NCBI GenBank assembly: GCA_963759735.1
Contig: CAVXAF010000001.1
Span: 62,001 to 126,000, forward strand
Source: Hyphomicrobium_A sp963759735
GTDB taxonomy: Bacteria; Pseudomonadota; Alphaproteobacteria; Rhizobiales; Hyphomicrobiaceae
Length of the DNA stretch: 64,000 nt
Direction: 5' to 3'
In this document: one piece after another, positions 38,709-47,590 of the stretch
Layout of the letters: each line of letters starts with the position of its first letter
Numbering within the stretch: the first letter of the stretch is position 1
Made by a program: the position numbers and the translations under genes
The notes under the pieces: generated by a model
What the model saw: the letters and a program-made list of their open reading frames with translations, nothing else
What the model was told of the DNA's origin: nothing
The model's database searches: none

Positions 38709-39290
38709 CTATCTCTCGATCGTTCCGGTGCGGCGGATCTTCCGCTGTAGCAGCAGCACGCCATAGACCAGCGCCTCGGCCGTCGGCGGGCAGCCTGGGA
38801 TATAGATGTCGACCGGCACGATGCGGTCGCAGCCGCGCACGACGGCGTAGGAGTAATGATAGTAGCCGCCGCCGTTGGCGCAGCTTCCCATGGAGATGAC
38901 GTAGCGCGGCTCCGGCATCTGGTCGTAGACCTTGCGCAGCGCCGGCGCCATCTTGTTGGTCAGCGTGCCGGCGACGATCATCACGTCCGACTGGCGCGGG
39001 GACGCGCGTGGCGCAAATCCGAAGCGTTCCAAGTCGTAGCGGGGCATCGAGGCCTGCATCATCTCGACAGCGCAGCAGGCGAGCCCGAACGTCATCCACA
39101 TGAGCGAACCTGTGCGCGCCCAGTTGATGAGATCGTCTGTCGTCGTGACGAGGAAACCTTTGTCGGCCAGGCTCGAGGAGATTTGCGTGAATCCCTCATC
39201 ACCCGGCTTGACGAGGATGCCGCCGGATCCTGCCAGCTCAGTTGTCCTGCCGGAGGCAGGCGCGTCGCGTGTCGGGGTGATCAATCCCAT
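38709..39290 (-). CDS. nuoB: NADH-quinone oxidoreductase subunit B
   Basis: Binds the N2 4Fe-4S cluster next to the quinone site. 193 residues from the ATG at 39290, overlapping the nuoA 3' end by 10 nt; the longer frame to 39401 lies entirely within nuoA and is not family-like. Ligands are the tandem Cys in TFGLACCAVEMMQA, plus Cys in ISMGSCANGGGYYHYSY and YIPGCPPTAEAL. The N-terminal 30 residues (TPTRDAPASGRTTELAG) are a variable extension. Intact. Confidence 0.96.
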   Translation of the reverse strand: MGLITPTRDAPASGRTTELAGSGGILVKPGDEGFTQISSSLADKGFLVTTTDDLINWARTGSLMWMTFGLACCAVEMMQASMPRYDLERFGFAPRASPRQSDVMIVAGTLTNKMAPALRKVYDQMPEPRYVISMGSCANGGGYYHYSYAVVRGCDRIVPVDIYIPGCPPTAEALVYGVLLLQRKIRRTGTIER

Positions 39291-39646
39291 TCCAGCGCTC
39301 CCTTGCGCCATTCGTAGATGAACCCGACGGTCAGCACGGCCAGGAACAGCATCATCGACCAGAAACCGAACAGTCCGATGTCGCCGAAGGCGACCGCCCA
39401 AGGGAAAAGGAAGGCGACTTCCAGATCGAAGATGATGAACAGAATGGCGACGAGATAGAAGCGCACGTCGAACTTCATCCGGGCATCATCGAAGGCGTTG
39501 AATCCGCACTCGTAGGCCGAGACCTTCTCGGGATCGGGATTATTGACCGCGATCATGAACGGCACCGCCATCAGGGCCAGCGCGATGAACAGCGCCACTC
39601 CGATGAAGATGGCGATCGGCAGGTAGTCGTAAAAGAGCTGGTCCAT
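39281..39646 (-). CDS. nuoA: NADH-quinone oxidoreductase subunit A
   Basis: First gene of the complex I operon. 121 residues with three helices and the conserved KVSAYECGFNAFDDARMKFDVRFYLVAILFIIFDLEVAFLFPW block (split here: YECGFNAFDDARMKFDVRFY and VAILFIIFDLEVAFLFPWA). The Cys-containing loop is intact. The start is at 39646. The 230 nt upstream contain a possible promoter. Confidence 0.97.
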   Translation of the reverse strand: MDQLFYDYLPIAIFIGVALFIALALMAVPFMIAVNNPDPEKVSAYECGFNAFDDARMKFDVRFYLVAILFIIFDLEVAFLFPWAVAFGDIGLFGFWSMMLFLAVLTVGFIYEWRKGALEWD

Positions 39647-39786
39647 GTGTGCGTGCCTGCGGCGGAGCCTGTGGACGGGCCTTCGAACGGCCTGGCCGCC
39701 CGCGCTACCGCCCCAACGCGTGTGCGCTGCAGCGCAATATCGGCAGTTCCGGTGTTAACCCAGCCGCCTTCCCCGCGCAACCGTCA

Positions 39787-39815
39787 TCAAGAGGCAGGTA
39801 GCGGCGCGCTGTCAA
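39787..39815 (-). promoter_or_regulatory. Candidate promoter of the nuo operon
   Basis: On the minus strand a perfect TTGACA (-35) at 39815-39810 is followed after 17 nt by TCTTGA at 39792-39787, a poor -10. It lies about 140-170 nt before the nuoA start and after the end of the FkbM gene. Only the -35 is strong, so this is tentative. Confidence 0.3.
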
Positions 39816-39876
39816 TTCGCGACTAGAGGGCAGTAACGCCCGAGGCATTACCCGGCCCCGGCATGTCGGCAGCTGC

Positions 39877-40671
39877 CTACGCCCCTTGCCACCAGCAGGC
39901 CGGCAGTTCGACGTCCGACCGCATTGGCATGCAGGTGGCATCCAAAGGATGCGGGAATGTCAGGGCCTGTGCGCCGTCCCGCTCGATGCGATCGTTGCGA
40001 TAGAACGTGAATTCCATGATCGGCGGCACGCTCAGCCCGAAGCGCTTCACCGGAGCGATGCAGTTGTTGGGATGAATGTGCACGACGCTGTGGTGAGCCG
40101 TCAGCTTGGCGAACACGGGCTGCAGGATCGAATAGCCAAAGCGTGAAAACATGGCATCGAGGTCGTGAAACTCGATGATCATGATGCGGAAGCGGCGCAG
40201 GAGCTCATCGGGGACGGCGGCCAGCACGCGATACTCGGCCCCCTCGATATCCATTTGCAGCAGGAGATCGCCGTCGGCGACCGGAACGCACTGTTCGGCG
40301 AGGGTCATGGTCTGCGGCGAAGACCAGACGTCGAGAAACTTCGGCGTGAAATGAAATGCCGGGTTGGGGACGGGCGGCCCACTGACCGAGGCATCGGCCA
40401 TGTAGACGTCCATGCCGCGCGCGGCCATGGCTTCGTCGAAACCGCACTGCGCCGACACCCCCGGCGATATGCAGGCGGCGATGCCGTCGAGATCGTCGGG
40501 CATCAGGTAGCCGCCATCACCGGGCGGACCAAAGCGCTGCAGGCCGGCGCGCTGTGGGACGGGCTTCAAGAGCTGCAGCAGCGCTCTGACCTGCGAGGGC
40601 TTGGTGGCATTTCCGACCGCAACCCGGTCGGCCAGGGTGCGCTCAAGGAGCCGTCGGATCCACCTATCCAT
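39877..40671 (-). CDS. FkbM-family SAM-dependent methyltransferase-like protein
   Basis: 264 residues. The pattern RFGPPGDGGYLMPDDLDGI, CISPGVSAQCGFDEAMAARG, then GDLLLQMDIEGAEYRVLAAV matches FkbM-type (Methyltransf_21) proteins: a Rossmann core with the acidic MDIEGAEY motif. Relatives methylate sugars and other small molecules, often in glycan clusters. A C-terminal part HIHPNNCIAPVKRFGLSVPP may hold the substrate. It stands alone, upstream of nuoA and before a sulfotransferase. Substrate unknown. Confidence 0.78.
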   Translation of the reverse strand: MDRWIRRLLERTLADRVAVGNATKPSQVRALLQLLKPVPQRAGLQRFGPPGDGGYLMPDDLDGIAACISPGVSAQCGFDEAMAARGMDVYMADASVSGPPVPNPAFHFTPKFLDVWSSPQTMTLAEQCVPVADGDLLLQMDIEGAEYRVLAAVPDELLRRFRIMIIEFHDLDAMFSRFGYSILQPVFAKLTAHHSVVHIHPNNCIAPVKRFGLSVPPIMEFTFYRNDRIERDGAQALTFPHPLDATCMPMRSDVELPACWWQGA

Positions 40672-40825
40672 ATGCCAATGACGCCCCGTACCTACCGGCA
40701 GGGGCGCGATGGACCGCGCGCCCTATGCCGGGGTGTTAATGCAGGCACCGCGCGGGCGCAACCGCTGCACGCGCGACGTAAACTCTAGGCGCTTAGGGAT
40801 TGCGGTCGGGAAGCGTGTCTTCAAG

Positions 40826-41509
40826 TTAGTTCGCCGGCCGCACCAGAGCGTAGATAATTTTCACGGCAAGGGGGTCGGCGCGCTTTTTGTAATAGTCCAC
40901 ATCGCCACGATTTGAGAATGAACGCATGTGGCTTGGTTGGTGCGCCTCACCGAAATATTCTCTGAGATCTCTGAAATTCTTTACTGCCTGGCGCCCTCTG
41001 GGTGAATCCGCCTCGCCTAGGAAACGTACAATGCGGGTGATTTCCACCGCACCCTTGCCTGACGTCAGGTAATCGTACCGCACCAACAGCTTTGGGTGCG
41101 GCCAGCTTCTGAACAAGCGGTTTAAGGCGTTGTACCGCCGAGCGTCGCCCGCCACCTTCCACAGATAGCGAAGCCGCGACATTCCCTTAGGCCGCGGGCG
41201 GTACGATAAGATCGCCTCGGCTGGGTCGCGCTGCACGAGGATCATCTTGCCAAGCGGCACGCGGCGTTGAAGCGCCCTGATCTCATCGGCTTGGTGGGCT
41301 TTGCGTGCGACCGGATCCTTGTGGCACACGTGCGCTAGCTCGGCAAAAACTGCTCCCGCAAAGATCGGCGCATCCTCCGGGGTGTCGTCGCAGCCGAGCG
41401 TAGCCCGTCCGGTGACATATTCGATGAAGAACCGCACGAGGTTATTGCCACTGCGCGGATAGCTGGCGATCAACACCGTGGCGCCTCGTGTATTGGGCGT
41501 TGCTGCCAT
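40826..41509 (-). CDS. Sulfotransferase-domain protein
   Basis: 227 residues. The PAPS-binding 5'-PSB loop is near the N-terminus (VLIASYPRSGNNLVRFFIEY). A second block KMILVQRDPAEAILSYRPRP matches the 3'-PB strand-helix with Arg and Ser. Near the C-terminus SFSNRGDVDYYKKRAD resembles the loop after it. Conserved Lys/Arg positions are consistent with sulfation of a carbohydrate or lipid. It lies among FkbM-like, acyltransferase and SGNH genes, which suggests surface-glycan decoration. Confidence 0.78.
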   Translation of the reverse strand: MAATPNTRGATVLIASYPRSGNNLVRFFIEYVTGRATLGCDDTPEDAPIFAGAVFAELAHVCHKDPVARKAHQADEIRALQRRVPLGKMILVQRDPAEAILSYRPRPKGMSRLRYLWKVAGDARRYNALNRLFRSWPHPKLLVRYDYLTSGKGAVEITRIVRFLGEADSPRGRQAVKNFRDLREYFGEAHQPSHMRSFSNRGDVDYYKKRADPLAVKIIYALVRPAN

Positions 41510-41823
41510 ACGAATCCCGCGTCTGATTCTGCCTAACAGCGTCAGTACGGGACAGCCCTACACAACCCTAGGTTGTGTCGCCAGTAACGTTATTTTCCAG
41601 CCGATAACGTAGCCACGCGGCAGTGTGCGCGGCGCGCGACACAGCCGTGTGACGCGGCAAGCTGCCCGCTCTCGCACCGTGGGTTCGCACGCTTGAAATC
41701 AGTGGATTTCCGGACTCAGCCCTGCGACCTTGAGGCCCGCATCGTCCCGAGTGAGCCGATGTTTCTGGCGCCTGCGAAAGTCCCAGGCCCAAGGCATGCA
41801 AGTTCGATTGAGAGCCATCAGCG
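41510..41823. other. Divergent intergenic region with two dyads
   Basis: 314 nt between a minus-strand sulfotransferase and a plus-strand FkbM-like gene, so it should hold promoters for both. It contains a perfect palindrome, ACACAACC-CTA-GGTTGTGT (41560-41578), and a looser dyad ACGTTAT/ATAACGT (41587-41593 and 41604-41610) with a 10-nt spacer. Either may be a repressor site or an RNA hairpin. No gene was found here. Confidence 0.5.
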
Positions 41824-42726
41824 ATGAAAGATTGGATTGCCGCCCTTCCCGCCAAACGGTTCGCTAAAGGACGCTACTCCCAATCCTACCAAGACGTTTT
41901 GCTTGATGAGATTTTTGCCAATATCGGGACCGTCAACACGCCGCCATTTTGCGTCGAGTTCGGCTTCAACGATATGTCGCTCACCGGCGGCAGCGGCGCC
42001 AACGTGGCCAACCTAGCGGTGAACGCAGGATGGGATTCCCTGCTGCTGGATGGAGACTGCGAGAACCCCGCCATCAACCTTCACAAGCACTTTTTGACCC
42101 CAGACAACATCTGCGAGATTTTTGCCAAGTACAACGTGCCGAAGGAGCCCGAGTACGTATCCATCGACATCAACACCACCGATCTTTGGGTATTCAGGGC
42201 GCTGCTGACAAAGTACCGGGCCCGGGTGTTCTCCGTCGAATATAACCCCAACTTCCCATTGGACGCCGCGATTACCTTCCCCGCCAATACTGACCTCGGC
42301 TTCGCCGGGGACAGGGCTTACGGCGCATCGCTGAAGGCCCTGACCAGTCTGGCCGCGCTGCACGGCTACTCGTTGCTTTGGGTCATCCCCAAGCTGGATG
42401 CATTCTTCATTCGCAACGATCTGATCGACGATGGGTCCGGGGACTTGGTGTTTCCCCTCACGCGTTGGGCTGACTGCACCAACAGAGTCGCGCATGCCCC
42501 GGTCACCCAAGACGCCAGGCTGCGCGCCTTGGTCGACTTCGATGAGTTCACCGCCTCTGGCGGCAAGCGGCTGAGCAACGCGAGCACCTACGCAACCTGC
42601 AAAGCATTCCTGACCGATGCCATGGATTTTGAAAGCATCCGCCGTCGCGGCATCAGCCGGGTCGGGAGGGATATTTCGCGCATCGCCCGCCGTTCCGTGC
42701 GGGGACTCTTTGCCGCCCCCAGGTAA
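41824..42726 (+). CDS. FkbM-like / Rossmann-fold protein, putative methyltransferase
   Basis: 300 residues. The opening SQSYQDVLLDEIFANIGTVN followed by FCVEFGFNDMSLTGGSGANV and AGWDSLLLDGDC has the acidic-loop pattern of FkbM-like SAM methyltransferases. YVSIDINTTDLWVFRALL and ARVFSVEYNPNFPLDAAI continue the fold. A basic C-terminal tail (RISRIARRSVRGLFAAPR) is unusual. It is the only plus-strand gene of this patch. The activity is inferred, not shown. Confidence 0.68.
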   Translation: MKDWIAALPAKRFAKGRYSQSYQDVLLDEIFANIGTVNTPPFCVEFGFNDMSLTGGSGANVANLAVNAGWDSLLLDGDCENPAINLHKHFLTPDNICEIFAKYNVPKEPEYVSIDINTTDLWVFRALLTKYRARVFSVEYNPNFPLDAAITFPANTDLGFAGDRAYGASLKALTSLAALHGYSLLWVIPKLDAFFIRNDLIDDGSGDLVFPLTRWADCTNRVAHAPVTQDARLRALVDFDEFTASGGKRLSNASTYATCKAFLTDAMDFESIRRRGISRVGRDISRIARRSVRGLFAAPR

Positions 42727-42771
42727 GTCACGATCAAGGCTGCCGAACACGCGAGGGCGCCGCGCCGCGGA

Positions 42772-43971
42772 TCAGTCCGGCCGGACCGAACTTGGAGGCG
42801 CGCTCTCGGCCGAGCGCCCGTTGGCTCCCAGCCAACCCCAGAAATACGGAAGCGACACCCGCCCCGGCAAGACGCTCGGCACCAGCGGACGCAGCCCGCT
42901 CAGCCAGCCCTTGAGGCGCGCCGCAGCGTTGTCGGCCGCAGCCACGATGTCGTTCTTGCGCCGCAGGACCGGCCACTCCACGAGATGCCAGGACAGGAAG
43001 GCGGCCAGCCAGGCGAAGAGGACGCCGAGCACGACGCTCACGTACCAATCGCGATGGTCCGGCAGGAGATACGCGATCGTCTGCTGGATCGGGTAGCCGT
43101 AGATATAGATCCCGTACGAATAGTCGGCACCAGCGACGGGGAACCGCCGTGGAGGATTGTGCGTCCCAAGCCACACCGCGATGTAGACCACCGGCAGCGC
43201 CGATAGGCTCGTGGTTGCGGGGAAGCAAAGAAGCGCGAATGCCGCGACGATCGCAGCGCCGAGGGCGGCGCGCGAATGGGGGATGCGATCGCGACACACG
43301 TAAAGGAACGTGCCCCACAGGCAGGCCAACACCAGGTAACGGCCCGGAGGTCCGGCGACGAGTTCCAGTTCAGTGATGTCTTTGTAGGTGGCGTACAGGG
43401 TTGCGGCCGCGACGAAGAGGAAGAGCATCGCCGGTCGGCGGATCAAGCCGAACATGGCGACGCCAGCGATCGCGGCGTAGGAAATGAACTCGTAGGGAAT
43501 GGTCCACAGCTGGCGGTTCACCTCGCTGCCACCGGGGTTGCCGTGGAAGACGCCGGGCAGCTGGTAGTGGATCTTGCCCGAGAGATTGAGCAGGTAGGTC
43601 CAGAACTCGCGGTGGCTGAAATATTCGGCGAGCGGCAGCGTCGTCAGCAGCGGACCCAGCAGGAAGGCGGCGATGATGATATCGCAGAATAGCGCCGGAT
43701 AGATGCGCGCCGCGCGCAGCGATAAGAACGCTGGAATGCTGTTGCGCTGAACGCTGGCGGTGACGAGAAATCCGCCCATCCCAAAAAACGCCGGCAGGAT
43801 GGCAAATACGAAAGGCCGCGGCCAGCCTGTCCAGAATGGCAGCTCGCCCGCTTCTCCGTAGCACAGATAGACCGAGTGCCAGACGACGACTGAAATGGCC
43901 AATGAGAATCGAAGATAGTCAAAGCCGGCGGGGAATCCCCCAGCCGCCTTCAGCTTTTCACCAATCGTCAT
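42772..43971 (-). CDS. Acyltransferase-3 family membrane protein (OafA/YrhL-like)
   Basis: 399 residues with about ten transmembrane helices. The N-terminus has the family motif: FDYLRFSLAISVVVWHSVYL with the conserved Arg and His. Others are FFGMGGFLVTASVQRN and ARIYPALFCDIIIAAF. A late block DYSYGIYIYGYPIQQTIAYL and FLSWHLVEWPVLRRKND fits the end of the domain. Such proteins O-acylate exopolysaccharide, O-antigen or similar glycans. The neighbouring SGNH hydrolase-like gene often accompanies them. Intact. Confidence 0.88.
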   Translation of the reverse strand: MTIGEKLKAAGGFPAGFDYLRFSLAISVVVWHSVYLCYGEAGELPFWTGWPRPFVFAILPAFFGMGGFLVTASVQRNSIPAFLSLRAARIYPALFCDIIIAAFLLGPLLTTLPLAEYFSHREFWTYLLNLSGKIHYQLPGVFHGNPGGSEVNRQLWTIPYEFISYAAIAGVAMFGLIRRPAMLFLFVAAATLYATYKDITELELVAGPPGRYLVLACLWGTFLYVCRDRIPHSRAALGAAIVAAFALLCFPATTSLSALPVVYIAVWLGTHNPPRRFPVAGADYSYGIYIYGYPIQQTIAYLLPDHRDWYVSVVLGVLFAWLAAFLSWHLVEWPVLRRKNDIVAAADNAAARLKGWLSGLRPLVPSVLPGRVSLPYFWGWLGANGRSAESAPPSSVRPD

Positions 43972-44115
43972 TACATCCCCGCCGACAACGCCCTACAGCG
44001 TTTTGATTCTCCTTTGTCTGCGTCTGTCCCGCTATGCCTATGAAGGATTAGCCCGTTCCTCGATTGGAATGGTTAAGGGGTGAGTGCTTAAACACTCGGC
44101 GCACATGCGCCTAGT

Positions 44116-44955
44116 TCATGAGCATTCCGCTATGGTTTTCGCCAACTGCTGCTGCCCAGCCGCGGTCAAATGGATGTTGTCGCGGAACGCTGAGTCCACT
44201 TGCAGGAATCGTCGATCCTCAATCACGCGCGCGCCCGCGTGGCCTGCCGCCTCCATCAACGCCACATAGCCCGGCGCCGCGATGCCCGACATTTCTTCGC
44301 GCGTCGCGTGCAGGACGACGCACACCGACCCCTGCGCGCTGGCCTTGGCCAGTAGTCGGTCAAACGCCGGCAGGGCCAATGGCGTGGTCGGTGCCGGAGG
44401 GGTCCTCGTCACCGGCTCCCATATGCGCGGGAGCACATAACGCCCGACCAACTCGGCCGTGGCCGACCACGGCCGCTGCATCGGGTGCACGCGCGGGTCA
44501 GGCGGCTCAAATGTCGGAACATCGAACGCATCGTGCGCCGAGACGACGATCACGGTGAGTTCGGCGTCGAAGAAACCGTACGCGTCGACGTAGGCCAGCA
44601 TGTTCTGGGGACCCCAGCTGATGGCCGACGCATTGAGGTAGAGAACTTCGTCGCGGCTCAGCAGGCTGGTGGCGAGTTCGGCCTGATCGGTGCGATTGCC
44701 GCCGTTCACGACCGAATCCCCCAGCACCAGAACGCGGCGGCTCGCATCCTTCGTCTTGGCGACGGGCGGCGAACGCATGCCCCACGCATTGACGGCCACG
44801 CGGTTGCCAAAACGGGAAACGTCCTGGTTCGGGGCCAGATGGTACTCGATGGTTGGGTGCGTGATGGTGAGAGCCGGATCACCAAGGCCGAGCAGGCGCG
44901 CACCGATTTCGACCATCAGCGCCAGCGTCGCAGCAATTGCCAAGGCCTTCATCAT
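44116..44955 (-). CDS. SGNH/GDSL-like hydrolase with N-terminal membrane anchor
   Basis: 279 residues, beginning with a hydrophobic anchor (MMKALAIAATLALMVEIGAR). The nucleophile block is RRVLVLGDSVVNGGN, the oxyanion/Asn region is YLNASAISWGPQNMLAYVDA, and the catalytic dyad is near the end (DNIHLTAAGQQQLA, DxxH). Such proteins usually esterify or de-esterify surface glycans. It lies next to the acyltransferase-3 gene, so the pair probably modifies the same polymer. Intact. Confidence 0.82.
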   Translation of the reverse strand: MMKALAIAATLALMVEIGARLLGLGDPALTITHPTIEYHLAPNQDVSRFGNRVAVNAWGMRSPPVAKTKDASRRVLVLGDSVVNGGNRTDQAELATSLLSRDEVLYLNASAISWGPQNMLAYVDAYGFFDAELTVIVVSAHDAFDVPTFEPPDPRVHPMQRPWSATAELVGRYVLPRIWEPVTRTPPAPTTPLALPAFDRLLAKASAQGSVCVVLHATREEMSGIAAPGYVALMEAAGHAGARVIEDRRFLQVDSAFRDNIHLTAAGQQQLAKTIAECS

Positions 44956-45080
44956 GGCGCCACGCTAACGCGCGCCGCAATCGGCTCGCCATGCTGATCC
45001 GTGCATAAAGTGAACGCGGCGGACCCACCTCGACGACTTGCCGACGGTCGACGTGCGGTGACGTCGCGGTTGTGAATGAG

Positions 45081-46715
45081 CTAGCGCCAGGACCCCGCGT
45101 GATGCTGTCGCAGAATGTGTTCGCAGGCTCGCACGGTCAGGGCCATGATCGTGAGGGTCGTATTCTGCGCGCCGCTGGAGACGAAGCAGGCTCCGTCCGT
45201 TACGAAAACGTTGTCCGCGTCCCAGCACTGGTTGAATCGGTTGAGCACCGAGTCCTTCGCGGCGGTGCCCATCGGCGCGCCACCCACCTCGTGCACTGCC
45301 GCGCCCGGCACTCCGGCGCCCGATGCCATGACGAGGCGCCTGCGCATAATACTGAATACGAGGTTCTGCAGCTTCTTCCCCGTCGGCGTCGCACGCGCCT
45401 CAAGCCCCGCGGCAGACACCATGCGCCGCATGGTGCGGAAAGCGTCCTCGATCATGCGGTTCTCGTTGTCGCCGTAAGCGAGCTCGATGCGCGCCGCCGG
45501 AATGCCCCAGGCGTCCTTCTTGTGCGGATCCAGCGAGATCGAATTTTCAAAGCGCGGCAGCATTTCGCCCTGCGCCGTGAGGTGCCAGAACGGATAGCCG
45601 CGGCCGATGCCGCCCATGATACCGAAGCCGCGGAGGTAGTTGCCTGACGCAGGCGCCGATTTGCGCCGCCGCGGCACATAGAAGCCGCCGATCTTGCCGA
45701 AATCGAATGCGTCTGTCTGCGCGACACCGTTCGCCTCGATGTCAGCGTGTGGCCCGGAAAGTACCACGTGCACGTGGTCCATAAGGTAGTGGCCCAGCTT
45801 GCCGGACGAATTGCCAAGGCCGTGGCGATGCCGGTCGCTCCGCGAATTCAACAGAATGCGCACGGTCTCGATCGTGCTGGCGCACAGCACGACGACTTTC
45901 GCGCGTGCCGTGGTCATTTGCTTGTTCTGCCGGTCGATGTAGCGCACGCCGGTGGCGCGGCCGGTCACGGAGTCGGTCTCGATGCTCTCCACTACCGCGT
46001 CGCTTCGCAAGGTGAGGCGCCCGGTTTCGCGCGCCGCCTTGATGGTCAGCGGGATGCGCGAGGCGTTGTTGCTGACATAGCGCGTCGGGATGACGCGTGT
46101 GTCCGGACTGCCAATCTCCACGACATCGCGAAATTTCCGCTCGGCAGCGTTGAGTGTCGTCGGCTTTATGTATTTCCCATCCGGCAGCCCTGAAATATTC
46201 TCAGCAGTGCCGTTAACGCCAAGGAAGGTCTCGACGCGGTCGTAATACGGACTGATGTCGGCGTAAGAGATCGGCCAATCGACGCCGTAGCCGTCCGCGC
46301 TTGCAGCCTTGAAGTCATCGTCCGACATCCTGAAAACGATACGGCCCCACGTGTAGAGCCGTCCTCCGACCTGCCTGCCGCGGAACCAGTTGAATGGCTT
46401 CTGCGGGGGCGTCGTGTAGGGGTTGTCGCGATCATTGACGAAGAAGCTCCGCGTCAACGGACCGAAGGCGATGCTCCGCGCCTGGACGTACTGGCCGCCG
46501 AACAGCGCCGCTCGCGCGCGCGTCAGGATGGGATGGCCCACGATAAGCTGGTGCCCGGCTTTGGCCGGTTGTCGGAAGTCGGCGACGGGATCGACCATGC
46601 GCCCCGCCTCGAGCATCAATACCCGCATGCCGCCTTCGGTTAGCTCCTTGGCCGCCCAACCGCCGGCAGCGCCGGAACCAACAACGATGGCGTCGTACTC
46701 GACGTTATCCTTCAT
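45081..46715 (-). CDS. GMC-family FAD-dependent oxidoreductase
   Basis: 544 residues from the ATG at 46715 (MKDNVEYDAIVVGSGAAGGW); the frame continues to 46766 but adds unrelated residues. FAD loop GSGAAGGWAAKELTEGG and RVLMLEAGR are typical. The GMC-type NWFRGRQVGGRLYTWGRIVF precedes substrate segments. The C-terminal GMC_oxred_C region has HEVGGAPMGTAAKDSVLNRF and the catalytic/FAD-contact end NVFVTDGACFVSSGAQNTTL. Relatives oxidise alcohols or sugars. Substrate unknown. It is downstream of kdpE. Confidence 0.85.
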   Translation of the reverse strand: MKDNVEYDAIVVGSGAAGGWAAKELTEGGMRVLMLEAGRMVDPVADFRQPAKAGHQLIVGHPILTRARAALFGGQYVQARSIAFGPLTRSFFVNDRDNPYTTPPQKPFNWFRGRQVGGRLYTWGRIVFRMSDDDFKAASADGYGVDWPISYADISPYYDRVETFLGVNGTAENISGLPDGKYIKPTTLNAAERKFRDVVEIGSPDTRVIPTRYVSNNASRIPLTIKAARETGRLTLRSDAVVESIETDSVTGRATGVRYIDRQNKQMTTARAKVVVLCASTIETVRILLNSRSDRHRHGLGNSSGKLGHYLMDHVHVVLSGPHADIEANGVAQTDAFDFGKIGGFYVPRRRKSAPASGNYLRGFGIMGGIGRGYPFWHLTAQGEMLPRFENSISLDPHKKDAWGIPAARIELAYGDNENRMIEDAFRTMRRMVSAAGLEARATPTGKKLQNLVFSIMRRRLVMASGAGVPGAAVHEVGGAPMGTAAKDSVLNRFNQCWDADNVFVTDGACFVSSGAQNTTLTIMALTVRACEHILRQHHAGSWR

Positions 46716-46897
46716 GACGAGGATGGCGCTCCGGCTTTGTCTGACAACGGAACCGGCGTGAGGCAACTTGCGCCGACCACCGATCGCCGGCTCTTAGATC
46801 AGAAATACACAGCGCTTTCATCGAAGCGACGGGATTGGGTTAAGAGCGCCGATTTGCGGTCCGTGTTCCGCATCATTCGGAAGGGACACGCGACCGA

Positions 46898-47590
46898 TCA
46901 GGCCTCCGCGAGCCGATAGCCGATGCCGAGTTCGGTCAGGATGATCTTCGGATCGTCGGGGTCGATCTTCGATCTTCTGGCGCAGCTGCCCGATATAGAC
47001 GCGCAGGTACTGCGTGTCCTGGGCATGCGCCGGTCCCCAGACCGCGGTCAGCAGTTGCCGGTGCGTCATGACCTTGCCGGGATGGCGCGCCAGGCAGGTC
47101 AGCAGCTCGAACTCCTTCGGCGTCAGCTTGACCTCGGCGCCATCGCGCGGCGACGCGCCGGCGCGGCAAGTCGATCTCCAGCGCGCCGATGCGGACGACG
47201 GCCGCCTCGCCTTGCGTCTGGCGGCGATGGCGCAGGGCCGTGCGCATGCGCGCCATCAGCTCGCCGACGCCGAACGGCTTGTTGACGAAATCGTCGGCGC
47301 CGAGGTCGAGCGCCTCGATCTTTTCGGCTTCGCGCTCGCGCGCCGACAGCACGATGATCGGCACCTGCGACCACTGCCGCACCTGGCGGATCACGTCCTT
47401 GCCGTCGCCGTCGGGCAGGCCGAGATCGAGCACCACGACGTCGGGCGGCTCCTTGGCGATGCGCTTCATCGCCTCGGCCAGCGTCGCCGGCGCTCGCCAC
47501 CTCGTAGTCGTTGGCTTCCAGCGCCGGCTTGAGAAAGCGCAGGATGGCCGGCTCGTCGTCGACCACGAGGACGCGGGCGTTGCCGCTCAT
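46898..47590 (-). CDS. kdpE: KdpE response regulator (three frameshifts)
   Basis: OmpR-type regulator activating kdpFABC under potassium limitation. It starts at 47590 (MSGNARVLVVDDEPAILRFL), overlapping the kdpD end as ATGA. The receiver domain has VVLDLGLPDGDG with the phospho-acceptor Asp, then PIIVLSARE and DFVNKPFGVGELMAR. The winged-helix domain is reconstructed from two frames: EVKLTPKEFELLTCLARHPG, MTHRQLLTAVWG, YLRVYIGQLRQKIE and ILTELGIGYRLAEA. Breaks near 47485, 47160 and 46965. The gene is otherwise complete. Confidence 0.88.
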
